DNA from: Candidatus Sulfotelmatobacter sp.
GTDB taxonomy: Bacteria > Acidobacteriota > Terriglobia > Terriglobales > Acidobacteriaceae
Direction of reading: 5' to 3'
NCBI GenBank assembly: GCA_017883385.1
Contig: JADGNQ010000009.1
Location: 1 to 64,000 of the forward strand
DNA length: 64,000 nt
Below the pieces are notes generated by a model. That model saw nothing but the letters and a program-made list of their open reading frames with translations. It had not been told where the DNA came from and did not search any database. A program made the translations under genes and the position numbers. This document shows positions 49,909-57,893 of the stretch, one piece after another (position 1 is the stretch's first letter; every line of letters starts with the position of its first letter).

Positions 49909-51297
49909 GGCTCCGCTGGCCTTGAGCAATTCTGCTAGGCGATTTTTCACGGCGGAAGGGGCTTCCTGTTGTTGGGCTAACCACGCTAGGGTCCCATCTT
50001 CTATTTGTGCGCCGGCTTTGATTAAGGTCTCGATGATGGGGACATAGTCGGTTTCGGCATCGGCGTGGACGGCGGACCAGAGGGCTTGGCCGAGTGCGGT
50101 GGCGCCATAGGCATTCTTCGCTTCGAGGGATGCGCCTCGCTGGAGGAGCAGCTTGATCGTTTCCAACTGTCCGCCGCTTACCGCCCAGTGCAGGGCGGTT
50201 TGGCCGGTGTCGGCTTGGGTTTGCAGGGGGACACCGCGCTGCAGAAGGAATTCGACTACCTCGTTGCGCCCGAATTCACACGCCCACAAAAAGCCCCGCT
50301 CAACCTGCGCTCTGGTCGCATTCGCGTTCAAGGTGCTGGTTGCATCGAAGAAGGCTTTCACCACGTCGAGGCGGCCGACACCGGCGGCACCTTCCAAGTC
50401 GAGACGAGCACCGCGGGTCGATAGAAATTCGGCGGCGGGGCCGCGGCCATTGGCTAGGCAGGCGTCAACGATGAGTCCTTTTGTATAGCCTGGAGCCACA
50501 GCGCCGTCGACGGTTGCGCCCTGGTCGAGCAAGAGCTGCAGGAGCGCGTTCTGCACTCCGGCGCGCTCGGGATGGACGCTGGTTGCGACTAAGCCTAGTG
50601 TTGTCGATCCGCCGTAGACGTCGGCTACGGCGTTCACTTCGGCGCCGGCGCGGAGGAGAAGGCCGACAATCTGCATGATGTTTTTCGGAGTTTTTTGGCG
50701 GTATCCCTCGACGCCGTTGGCCGAGACGTAGTGCAGGAGAGTCGCCTGATGCTGGCGGGTGGAATGGGTGCGAATCAATTCTGGATTCTCGCGTAGCAGT
50801 TTTTCCAGCGTGGCTCTGTCGCCGGTAACGATTGCATCCGCGGCTCGTTCGAAAGTGCTGACTGGTGAACTCGCGCGCGCGATGGCTTCGAGATGCTTCA
50901 CGAGCTTTGGCCAGCTTTCGAAACCGTGGGCGCGGGCGATGACGAATTGGGCGGCGGAGAGGGTTGCGGTGTCGGATAGCCGAGCTTCGCTCGGCGGGAC
51001 GGACCCTTCGGCTTCGCTCAGGGCAAGCTGCGTCCGTCCCCACGTGGTCTGTGGCAATTCTTTTCGCGCGAACTTTTCTAACTGATCTCTCCAGTGGTCG
51101 GGGCGCACAGGAAGTTGGGGAGTGAGGGTGAGGTCGGAGAGGCGGATTAAGGAATCGATCCAGCTGGCGGCCCAGGCGCGGACGGCTGCTGGGTCGTTCG
51201 AATGGGCAGCTTTGACCAGGTCTTTGGCGCGTTTCTTGTATTGCTCGAGGCTGGGGCGCGGTGGGAGTGGGAGGGCGTCCTGCGGATTGGGGAACAT
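49903..51297 (-). CDS. Ankyrin-repeat protein with a repeat-encoded insertion
   Basis: 464 residues. The N-terminal 150 residues contain a helical segment SLEQYKKRAKDLVKAAHSND and the FVIARAHGFESWPKLVKHLEAI motif common in bacterial ankyrin proteins of this type. About seven ankyrin repeats follow (clear ones: ATLLHYVSANGVEGYRQKTP, GQTALHWAVSGGQLETIKLL, YGATALGQALWSAVHAD). TQLALSEAEGSVPPSEARLS is encoded by a composite dispersed repeat (50976-51045), placed between the two N-terminal segments. Cytoplasmic; target unknown. AAGGAG is six bases before the ATG. Confidence 0.9.
   Translation of the reverse strand: MFPNPQDALPLPPRPSLEQYKKRAKDLVKAAHSNDPAAVRAWAASWIDSLIRLSDLTLTPQLPVRPDHWRDQLEKFARKELPQTTWGRTQLALSEAEGSVPPSEARLSDTATLSAAQFVIARAHGFESWPKLVKHLEAIARASSPVSTFERAADAIVTGDRATLEKLLRENPELIRTHSTRQHQATLLHYVSANGVEGYRQKTPKNIMQIVGLLLRAGAEVNAVADVYGGSTTLGLVATSVHPERAGVQNALLQLLLDQGATVDGAVAPGYTKGLIVDACLANGRGPAAEFLSTRGARLDLEGAAGVGRLDVVKAFFDATSTLNANATRAQVERGFLWACEFGRNEVVEFLLQRGVPLQTQADTGQTALHWAVSGGQLETIKLLLQRGASLEAKNAYGATALGQALWSAVHADAETDYVPIIETLIKAGAQIEDGTLAWLAQQQEAPSAVKNRLAELLKASGAS
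50976..51045. repeat. Composite repeat inside the ankyrin gene
   Basis: GCCGAGC-TTC-GCTCGGC hairpin, then GGACGGACCCTTCGGCTTCG with CTCAGGGCAAGCTGCGTCCGTCC. Same building blocks as at 46472-46543 and 8033-8072. Confidence 0.8.
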
Positions 51298-51508
51298 ACG
51301 AAGCTCCTTTCAATTGCATGCCTGGAGTCCGCACGAAGTCAGGCTGAAAGAAGGTTCGTAGCCTTCGAAATTGTGAATCAGGTGGGCACGGCCCTTTCCG
51401 CGGACTGGAGGCGCCCTTCGCGCTCAGGGGGTCAGCATAGCATTTCTCTGGGGCGAGTCGCGGAATGATTTCCTTTCGACGGCTCAGAGCACAGTGAGAC
51501 GTAGGGGT

Positions 51509-51563
51509 CCTTCGACTGCGTGGCTGTGTCGCTTTGCGACGCAGCCACTTCGCTCAGGATGAC
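51509..51563. repeat. TCCTTCGACTG...CTCAGGATGAC element
   Basis: Same outer words as 42948-43003 around a different, perfectly paired hairpin insert. Confidence 0.75.
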
Positions 51564-51639
51564 AACGGGTTTGGAACATAGTCTGACTCGACGTTGCATT
51601 TCACGCTTTGGGCGGAGTATTGTGCTCGGTTGTCGAGCA

Positions 51640-51683
51640 GTTCCCCACTTCTCGCAAAGAACGCGAGAAATGGGGCACCCGGG
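51640..51683. repeat. Family B palindrome
   Basis: CCCCACTTCTCGC-AAAGAAC-GCGAGAAATGGGGCACCC in the leader of the prolyl oligopeptidase gene. Confidence 0.75.
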
Positions 51684-51728
51684 GAATCTCTAAGTTCTCA
51701 CCTTTTAATTCACACTTTGGGGGGATTC

Positions 51729-53855
51729 ATGAATCGCTTGCTGCGTCGCGTTCAGGTTGGCTTGTTGCTGCTGGGATCGGTGATGGTGTTGACGGCGGCG
51801 GACACGGGGTCTTTACCTAGCCCGCCGGTGGCGAAGAAAGTTGCGCATGTCACCGAGGTCAATGGGCACAAACTGGTGGACAACTATTTCTGGCTGCGCG
51901 ACAAGCCGAATCCGGAGGTGCGGGCTTATCTGGAGGCGGAGAATGTTTACACCGACGCGGTGATGAAGCCGACTGAGGCGTTTCAGAAGAAGTTGTATGA
52001 CGAGATGCTGGGGCGGGTCAAGGAGACGGATGTCGAGGTCCCGTACAAAGAAGGAGACTACTTTTATTACGTGCGGACGGAGGCGGGGAAGCAGTATCCG
52101 ATTCGGTGCCGGAAGAAGGGCAGCATGGATGCGGCGGAGGAAGTGCTGCTGGATGTGAATGAGCTGGCGAAGGGGCAGCAGTTCATGTCGGTGGCGGCGT
52201 TTGCGGTGAGCCGGGATGGAGATCTGCTGGCGTATAGCTTCGACAATACGGGGTTCCGGCAATATCAGCTGGCGGTGAAGGATCTGCGGACGGGAAAAAT
52301 GTTAGTGGATCATGCGGAGCGGGTAGGGTCGGTCGTATGGGCCAATGACAGCAACACAATTTTTTACACGCAGGAAGACGCGGTTTCGAAGCGACAGTAC
52401 CGGCTGTACCGGCACGCGGCGGCAACGGCCGGTCCGGACACGCTGGTATATGAAGAGCCGGATGAGCGGTTCGATGTATATGCGGTGAAAACGCGGAGTG
52501 ACGCTTATATCTTCGCGATTTCGGCCAGCCATACGACGACGGAGGCGCGATACATTCCGGCGAATGATCCGACGGGGGAGTGGAAGGTCGTGGAGCCGCG
52601 GAAACAGGGGGTGGAATATTATCCCGACCACAATGGCGATTCTTTCTACCTTCGCGTGAATGATACGGGACGGAACTTCCGGCTGGTGCGCACGCCGATT
52701 ACGGATCCGGGCAGCAAGAACTGGCATGAGGTGATGGCGCATAACCCGGACATCATGCTGGATGACGTGGACTTCTTCAGAAACTATTGCGTGCTGTATG
52801 AACGGGCGAACGGGCTGCCCCAGATGCAGGTGACGGACCTGCGGAGCGCGGAGTCGCGACGGATTGAATTTCCGGAGCCGGCTTATGCGGCGTATTCGTA
52901 TGTCAATCGCGTATATGACACGACGGAATTCCGGTATGGGTACCAGTCGCCGACTACGCCGGCGTCGGTGTTTGCGTACGACATGGAGAAGGGGACGTCG
53001 AAATTGCTGAAGGAGAAAGAAGTGCCGGGGGGATATGACCGGACGAAGTATCAGGTGGAGCAGATCTATGCGTCGGCGGCCGATGGAGTGAAGATTCCGA
53101 TTTCGGTGGTGCATCTGAAAGGCGCGAAGCTTGACGGGAAGGGAGCGCTTTATTTGTACGGGTACGGGTCGTACGGGATCTCGCTCGACATGTTTTTTAA
53201 TTCGAACATTTTCAGCATGGTGGATCGGGGCGTGGTGGCGGCGGTGGCGCATATCCGCGGCGGTGGCGAGATGGGTAAGTCGTGGCACGATGCGGGGCGC
53301 ATGATGAACAAGAGAACTACGTTCACCGATTTCATTTCGAGCGCGGAGTATCTGGTGAAGCATGGGTATGGGTCGAAGGACCGGCTGGTGATTGAAGGGC
53401 GCAGCGCGGGAGGATTATTGATGGGCGCGGTTTTGAATATGCGTCCGGATTTGTTTAAGGCGGCGCTGGTGGGCGTTCCGTTTGTGGATGTGATGAATAC
53501 GATGCTGGATGAGACTATGCCGCTGACGGTCGGGGAGTTTGAGGAGTGGGGAAATCCGAAGGAGAAGGCGGCGTTTGATTACATGATTACTTATTCGCCG
53601 TATGACAACGTGGAGGCGAAGAACTATCCGAACATGCTGGTGAAGACGTCGTTCAACGACAGCCAGGTGATGTATTGGGAGCCGGCGAAGTATGTGGCGA
53701 AGATGCGTGCGATGCGAACGGATCACAATGTTCTGATCATGAAAACGAATCTCAGTCCGGCGGGACATGGTGGAGCTTCGGGAAGATATGACCGGTTGAA
53801 AGAGGCGGGGTTTGATTACGCGTACATATTGACGCAGATGGGGATTCAGCAGTAG
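51729..53855 (+). CDS. Prolyl oligopeptidase (S9A family), exported
   Basis: 708-residue serine peptidase. Signal peptide (RVQVGLLLLGSVMVLTAADT), then the N-terminal VTEVNGHKLVDNYFWLRDKPNPEVRAYLEAEN, a seven-bladed propeller (about 90-430) and the alpha/beta hydrolase domain with LYLYGYGSYGISLD, HIRGGGEMGKSWHDAG, the nucleophile motif IEGRSAGGLLMGAV, and later the Asp (SFNDSQVMYWEP) and His (SPAGHGGASGRY) of the triad. It cleaves short peptides; exported members act in nutrient scavenging. ATG 51729 has GGGGGGA at the right distance; the longer frame is repeat sequence. A UUCG-loop terminator follows. Confidence 0.94.
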   Translation: MNRLLRRVQVGLLLLGSVMVLTAADTGSLPSPPVAKKVAHVTEVNGHKLVDNYFWLRDKPNPEVRAYLEAENVYTDAVMKPTEAFQKKLYDEMLGRVKETDVEVPYKEGDYFYYVRTEAGKQYPIRCRKKGSMDAAEEVLLDVNELAKGQQFMSVAAFAVSRDGDLLAYSFDNTGFRQYQLAVKDLRTGKMLVDHAERVGSVVWANDSNTIFYTQEDAVSKRQYRLYRHAAATAGPDTLVYEEPDERFDVYAVKTRSDAYIFAISASHTTTEARYIPANDPTGEWKVVEPRKQGVEYYPDHNGDSFYLRVNDTGRNFRLVRTPITDPGSKNWHEVMAHNPDIMLDDVDFFRNYCVLYERANGLPQMQVTDLRSAESRRIEFPEPAYAAYSYVNRVYDTTEFRYGYQSPTTPASVFAYDMEKGTSKLLKEKEVPGGYDRTKYQVEQIYASAADGVKIPISVVHLKGAKLDGKGALYLYGYGSYGISLDMFFNSNIFSMVDRGVVAAVAHIRGGGEMGKSWHDAGRMMNKRTTFTDFISSAEYLVKHGYGSKDRLVIEGRSAGGLLMGAVLNMRPDLFKAALVGVPFVDVMNTMLDETMPLTVGEFEEWGNPKEKAAFDYMITYSPYDNVEAKNYPNMLVKTSFNDSQVMYWEPAKYVAKMRAMRTDHNVLIMKTNLSPAGHGGASGRYDRLKEAGFDYAYILTQMGIQQ

Positions 53856-53912
53856 GGGCGTGTAAGGGGCTAGGCCTAGGGGTTAGGGGTCAGGGAAGCG
53901 GCGAGAGAACAG

Positions 53913-53942
53913 GGGCGACCTTCGGGTCGCCCGTTTTCTTTT
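53913..53942 (+). terminator. Intrinsic terminator with UUCG loop
   Basis: GGGCGACC-TTCG-GGTCGCCC followed by GTTTTCTTTT, 57 bases after the prolyl oligopeptidase stop codon. The best canonical terminator in the window. Confidence 0.88.
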
Positions 53943-54145
53943 GCTTCCTTTGCCCGGTACACCTGTGGATGGGTCAATGAGGCGATGTTTCGCCAACCGT
54001 GCAAAAGCGAGCTTTGCTCTTCGTGTGATTTGTGTCATTCAGGAATGTATCTGCCGTCATAGCTTACTCACCGGTGCAAGAGTGACGCTTCTCGTTACGC
54101 GAATCACGCGCTGGGAGACGACAACTCACAAAGCGCGCACGTTTC

Positions 54146-54161
54146 TGTGATCGGCATCACA
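54146..54161. promoter_or_regulatory. CRP/FNR-family-like site
   Basis: TGTGAT-CGGC-ATCACA, a perfect dyad matching TGTGA-N6-TCACA, about 80 bases before the start of the first permease gene. It suggests control by a Crp/Fnr-type regulator not encoded in this window. Confidence 0.5.
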
Positions 54162-54241
54162 GCGTGCAGAAACAGTACGGACGACGCGCGAACATTGGCG
54201 TAAATAGGAACTTTGTTCGTCCAGCGTTCGTAGCATTGGTT

Positions 54242-55486
54242 ATGAGGCGATTTGTCGACAGCTTCGGCGAGGTGTTGCGTGCCATGTGGACGCACAAGCT
54301 TCGCTCCTTCCTCACCATGTTTGGAATTGCCTGGGGAGTGGGATCGCTGCTGCTGCTGGTTGGATTAGGAGAGGGTTTTCGCGCGGGAACCGCCAAGGGT
54401 ATGGCGAGCTTCGGCGAAGACTACATGCAGATTTACAACGGACGGGTGCCCGCGCTCGGTGGCAGCCAGCTTTCGTCTCGCCAGTACTACCTGAACTACC
54501 AGGACTATTTGGATATTCGCAACTCGGGGTTTGTCCGCAATGCCACGCCGGTCATCTACCGCGGCGACCTTCGCCTGGTGAGCGAGTATGGCAGCAGCAA
54601 CGGTTATGTGGATGGCGCCGAGCCGCAGTTCAGTGGCATTCGCTACCAGCCGGTAGAGCAGGGGCGCTCTTTGAATTGGAACGACGAACGCGAGCGCCAC
54701 AATGTCTGCATCATTGGCAGCGAATTCGTGAGGATATTATTCCCCGGCCGGCCAGCCGTAGGCAGCACAATCCTGATCAATGGAGTGCCGTTCGAGGTGG
54801 TTGGGGCGATGCAGAAGATCGGTCACGGCAACAACAACGGCCAGAACATGCGCCTGATCATGCCTTACAGCACCATGGCTATCTATTTTCCGATGCAGGG
54901 GGAAGGCAACGCAAAAGCGATCAAGTATGTAGCCTACCAGCCGATTACACACGAGCAGCACGTACAAGCCAAGAAGGCGGTGCGGAGAATCGTGGCAAGA
55001 AACCATGGCTTTGATCCCGAGACGCCGGACGCGTTTGACGATTGGGACACGATCGCGAGCGCCGAGATGGTCGGCAAAATCTCCGATGCCATGGACACGT
55101 TCCTGGGAGCCGTTGGTCTGGTGACACTTGGTCTGGGCGCAGTTGGAGTGATCAACATCATGCTGGTGTCGGTCTCGGAGCGCACCCGAGAAATCGGCCT
55201 GCGCAAGGCTTTGGGCGCTACCAGACGCAACATCTTGTTCCAGTTCTTTTTAGAAGGGCTGATGCTTACCGGAATCAGCGGCGCGATTGGGGTGGGCGGA
55301 GCCTATGTGGCCACCAAGCTGTTCGGACTGGTGCCACCGATCGATGGATTCGAATTGCCTCACATTTACCCAGCGACAGCTGTGCTCGCGATGGGCAGCC
55401 TCGCCTTGGCTGGCATTATCTCCGGACTTTATCCCGCGCGGCGGGCGGCTTTGCTCCCGCCCGTGGAAGCCCTTCGTCAGGAGTAA
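54242..55486 (+). CDS. MacB/FtsX-type ABC transporter permease (first of pair)
   Basis: 414 residues with the MacB_PCD-FtsX layout: one N-terminal helix (WTHKLRSFLTMFGIAWGVGSL), a long periplasmic domain (about 45-280) and three C-terminal helices starting VGLVTLGLGAVGVINIMLVSV, with the FtsX coupling sequence SERTREIGLRKALGATRRNI. The tail PARRAALLPPVEALRQE is typical. ATG 54242 (MRRFVDSF) fits the family; GTG 54164 would give 26 unconserved residues. The stop is three bases before the next permease. No ATPase or membrane-fusion gene follows, so partners are elsewhere. Confidence 0.92.
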   Translation: MRRFVDSFGEVLRAMWTHKLRSFLTMFGIAWGVGSLLLLVGLGEGFRAGTAKGMASFGEDYMQIYNGRVPALGGSQLSSRQYYLNYQDYLDIRNSGFVRNATPVIYRGDLRLVSEYGSSNGYVDGAEPQFSGIRYQPVEQGRSLNWNDERERHNVCIIGSEFVRILFPGRPAVGSTILINGVPFEVVGAMQKIGHGNNNGQNMRLIMPYSTMAIYFPMQGEGNAKAIKYVAYQPITHEQHVQAKKAVRRIVARNHGFDPETPDAFDDWDTIASAEMVGKISDAMDTFLGAVGLVTLGLGAVGVINIMLVSVSERTREIGLRKALGATRRNILFQFFLEGLMLTGISGAIGVGGAYVATKLFGLVPPIDGFELPHIYPATAVLAMGSLALAGIISGLYPARRAALLPPVEALRQE

Positions 55487-55489
55487 GGA

Positions 55490-56743
55490 ATGATCCAGGC
55501 GAAAGATGTCTTCTCCGAAGCATACGCATCACTCCGGCGCAACCGTCAGCGCAGTGCGCTCACCATGCTGGGTATGGCCTGGGGGATCGCCACCGTGGTG
55601 CTGTTGCTGGCCTATGGCACGGGTTTCTCAACGGCCATCGTCAATATATTCAAAAGTTATGCCAGCATGGCGGCCATGGGCGTCGCGGGCGGGCGCACGT
55701 CGATGCAGGCCGGAGGAAACAAGGCCGGTACCAGTATCCGGTTGACCAGGGACGACATTGATCGTGTCGTGGTGAATGTGCCGGAAGTGACCCGCATCAC
55801 TCCCGAATCGTTTTACGATGCGCCCGTGAGCTATGAGGGGCGTTCCTACACATGGAGCATTCATGGCGGCAATCCCGCGCTCCAGGAAATTCAGAACCTG
55901 CAACTGGATCTCGGTCGTTTCTACAGTGCAGGAGATTTGCAACCGCGCGCGCGGGTCTGCGTGCTGGGCTCGGAATCCAGGGAAAAGCTGTTTTCCGGCC
56001 GGTTCCCTTTGAACGACACGATTCGTATCAACGGCATTCCTTACGAAGTGATCGGTGTGCTCAAGCCCAGACCCCAGGAAGGCACGGAAAACAGCATCAA
56101 CCGCGTCGTCTACATCCCCTTCTCTACCCTGAGTGACTTCCGCAATACGTACTACATCGACATGATCTGGTTAGATTTTCTGGGCTATAACTATGGAGGC
56201 GTCGAGAAGTCGGTTCGCAATACGCTGGCAGCACAACACAGTTTCCGTGCCGACGATAATCGGGCGCTGTTCGTTTTCAGCATGATGGAACAGCTTTCGC
56301 AATTTCGCATCATTACGATGGCGCTGCAGGTGCTGCTGGCCTTTATTGGAACACTGACGCTTGGGATTGGCGGCGTGGGACTGATGAACATCATGCTGGT
56401 CAGCGTAACCCAGCGAACGCGCGAGATCGGGGTGGAGAAGGCGTTGGGTGCTTCCCGCTTCGACATCCTCGTGCAGTTCTTGTCCGAGGCGCTGGCGATT
56501 ACCTTTTTGGGCGGCTTTTTAGGGATTGTGCTCGCCTACATCATTTCCTTCTCCGTGGGGAATCTCACCTTTTACAGTGCGCTGGCCCAGCACGGAGAGG
56601 CGGGCGACATTCGACTCATCATTTCACCAGCCAGCGTATTGGTTTCTACCGCAATCCTGGCCCTGGTGGGATTGATCAGCGGCATGATTCCGGCAATACG
56701 CGCGTCCCATCTCGATCCTATTGAGGCATTGCGCTACGAGTAG
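55490..56743 (+). CDS. MacB/FtsX-type ABC transporter permease (second of pair)
   Basis: 417 residues, paralogous to the preceding gene. N-terminal helix in QRSALTMLGMAWGIATVVLLLAYG, periplasmic MacB_PCD domain, then FIGTLTLGIGGVGLMNIMLVSV, TQRTREIGVEKALGASRFDI and two further helices, ending AIRASHLDPIEALRYE. AGGAGTAAGGA precedes the ATG. With its neighbour it would form a heterodimeric permease of the macrolide/lipoprotein-export type; the ATP-binding subunit is not in this window. Confidence 0.92.
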   Translation: MIQAKDVFSEAYASLRRNRQRSALTMLGMAWGIATVVLLLAYGTGFSTAIVNIFKSYASMAAMGVAGGRTSMQAGGNKAGTSIRLTRDDIDRVVVNVPEVTRITPESFYDAPVSYEGRSYTWSIHGGNPALQEIQNLQLDLGRFYSAGDLQPRARVCVLGSESREKLFSGRFPLNDTIRINGIPYEVIGVLKPRPQEGTENSINRVVYIPFSTLSDFRNTYYIDMIWLDFLGYNYGGVEKSVRNTLAAQHSFRADDNRALFVFSMMEQLSQFRIITMALQVLLAFIGTLTLGIGGVGLMNIMLVSVTQRTREIGVEKALGASRFDILVQFLSEALAITFLGGFLGIVLAYIISFSVGNLTFYSALAQHGEAGDIRLIISPASVLVSTAILALVGLISGMIPAIRASHLDPIEALRYE

Positions 56744-57139
56744 GGCGGCGGTGTCAGGCGATTCGAAGCGGCGTCGAGGGCGCGGCGTCGTTTCAGGCAT
56801 CCCTCCGGGATGCTGTTCCGCTTCGGGCTAGCTACCCGGCGTTGAAAACGCCGGGCTATTTTCGGATGTCCCCTTCGGCAAGCTCAGGGCAGGCTCTACG
56901 GGACAAAAACCGGGAATGTCAGCGTGTACGTGAGAAACCGGTGCCGTCCCTACGGGACTCGCGTGCCTCTTCCAAATGTCACCCGGCACTTCCGTGCCGG
57001 GCTTTCCCATGCCGCCGCTTCGCGGCTTGGAATCCGTGTATCCGTGTATTCCGTTTCTTCGCTTGACTAGGAATTCGGGTTTCTCACCTACATCGTTCAG
57101 CCCGTACAAAGAGGCCGAACTGGTGCGGTCCCGCACTGG
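56744..57139. other. Intergenic hairpin cluster between permease and khpB
   Basis: 396 bases between convergent genes: hairpins GGCATCCCTCCGGGATGC, CCCGGCGTTGAAAACGCCGGG, a CCCCTTCGGCAAGCTCAGGGCAGGC word, and at 56935-57028 a unit shared with 60018-60112. No coding signal. Confidence 0.6.
56935..57028. repeat. GTGCCGTCCCTACGGGAC repeat, copy 1
   Basis: Order: CCGGTGCCGTCCCTACGGGACTCG, CACCCGGCACTTCCGTGCCGGGC, GCCGCTTCGCGGC. Copy 2 lies at 60018-60112. Confidence 0.8.
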
Positions 57140-57676
57140 TCACGGGAGAGTTCGCGGGGTGGGCTTGCCTGCGGGCTTGTAGTCCTTGGGGTAGACCACG
57201 AGGCGGCGGCGCATGCCTTCGCCTTCGCTTTCGGTGCGGAGGTCGGCTTCTTCGCGCAGGGCGAGGTGGACGATGCGGCGTTCGCGCGAGGACATGGGAG
57301 TGAATTCATACGGAGCTCCGGTCTTGCGGACCTTTTCTGCGGCAACGGTCGCAGCCATGCGAAGTTCCTGGATACGCAGCGAGCGGTGATTCTGGCAGTC
57401 GAAGCAAATTTTTTCGTGCTCGCCGGAAGGCAGGCGCAGCATTTCCAGACCGAGGAGTTCGAGTGCGCGGAGGAGCTCTCCGCCGCGGTCGAGCAGGAGC
57501 GGAGAGTCGGGGCCGGCGAAATCGACGAGGATTTCCGGCTTCTCCCAGTCGCGGTTTTCGGGCAGAGGCGGGTCGACCACGATGCGGTACTTCAGGCGAA
57601 GTCCACCGTGAGTGACGACGGCCTGGAGGAACTCGTTGATCTTTTTGGCGGCGGCGAGTTTGTCGGGAATGGGCAT
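57140..57676 (-). CDS. khpB: RNA-binding protein KhpB (Jag / SpoIIIJ-associated)
   Basis: 178 residues with a KH-II domain (about 60-115; EILVDFAGPDSPLLLDRGGELLRALELL) and a C-terminal R3H domain (about 118-165; LRIQELRMAATVAAEKVRKTGAPYEFTPMSSRERRIVH with the R-x3-H motif RRIVH). The N-terminal Jag domain seen in Firmicutes is replaced by a short segment, KINEFLQAVVTHGGLRLKYRI. It binds RNA with KhpA in other bacteria and sits, as usual, next to yidC, but here 217 bases and a repeat separate them. The extreme C-terminus is proline-rich. Confidence 0.92.
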   Translation of the reverse strand: MPIPDKLAAAKKINEFLQAVVTHGGLRLKYRIVVDPPLPENRDWEKPEILVDFAGPDSPLLLDRGGELLRALELLGLEMLRLPSGEHEKICFDCQNHRSLRIQELRMAATVAAEKVRKTGAPYEFTPMSSRERRIVHLALREEADLRTESEGEGMRRRLVVYPKDYKPAGKPTPRTLP

Positions 57677-57683
57677 GGGAATT

Positions 57684-57893
57684 CAGCTCTTAGCTCTTAG
57701 CCTTTAGCTCTTAGCTTAAATCTTCTTGGGTCGAGTGCACTACCGTGTCCGATCGTTCGTTTCTTTCGCCCCTGCGGGGCTTGGTCGTTCTCACTTGTTC
57801 CCCCCACGGCTTACGCCGTGGGCTGTATTCTTTCGCCGCTCCGCGGCTGCGATCTCGACAAAGCTAAGAGCCAAGAGCTAATGGCTAAGAGCT
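57684..57893. repeat. Repeat-filled gap between khpB and yidC
   Basis: 57684-57720 and 57863-57892 are facing blocks of AGCTCTTAGC / GCTAAGAGC words forming an inverted repeat. Between them, 57764-57850 is copy 2 of the three-hairpin repeat (GCCCCTGCGGGGC, CCCACGGCTTACGCCGTGGG, GCCGCTCCGCGGC). Confidence 0.75.

Larger units (their letters stand above)
51298..51728. other. Intergenic region, ankyrin gene to prolyl oligopeptidase
   Basis: 431 bases between divergent genes. 51509-51563 is a TCCTTCGACTGCG...CTCAGGATGACAAC element with a GGCTGTGTCGCTTTGCGACGCAGCC hairpin; 51640-51683 is a family B palindrome. The upstream part (51298-51500) holds no recognisable feature. Confidence 0.6.
53856..54241. 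other. Intergenic region with terminator and CRP/FNR-like site
   Basis: 386 bases between the prolyl oligopeptidase and the permease genes. It contains a TAGGGGCT..GGGTTAGGGGTC tract, the terminator at 53913-53942 and a CRP/FNR-like dyad at 54146-54161. No gene. Confidence 0.6.

Noticed and set aside
51594-51728. N-terminal extension of the prolyl oligopeptidase
   Set aside because: Contains a family B palindrome; the signal peptide and GGGGGGA site place the start at 51729.
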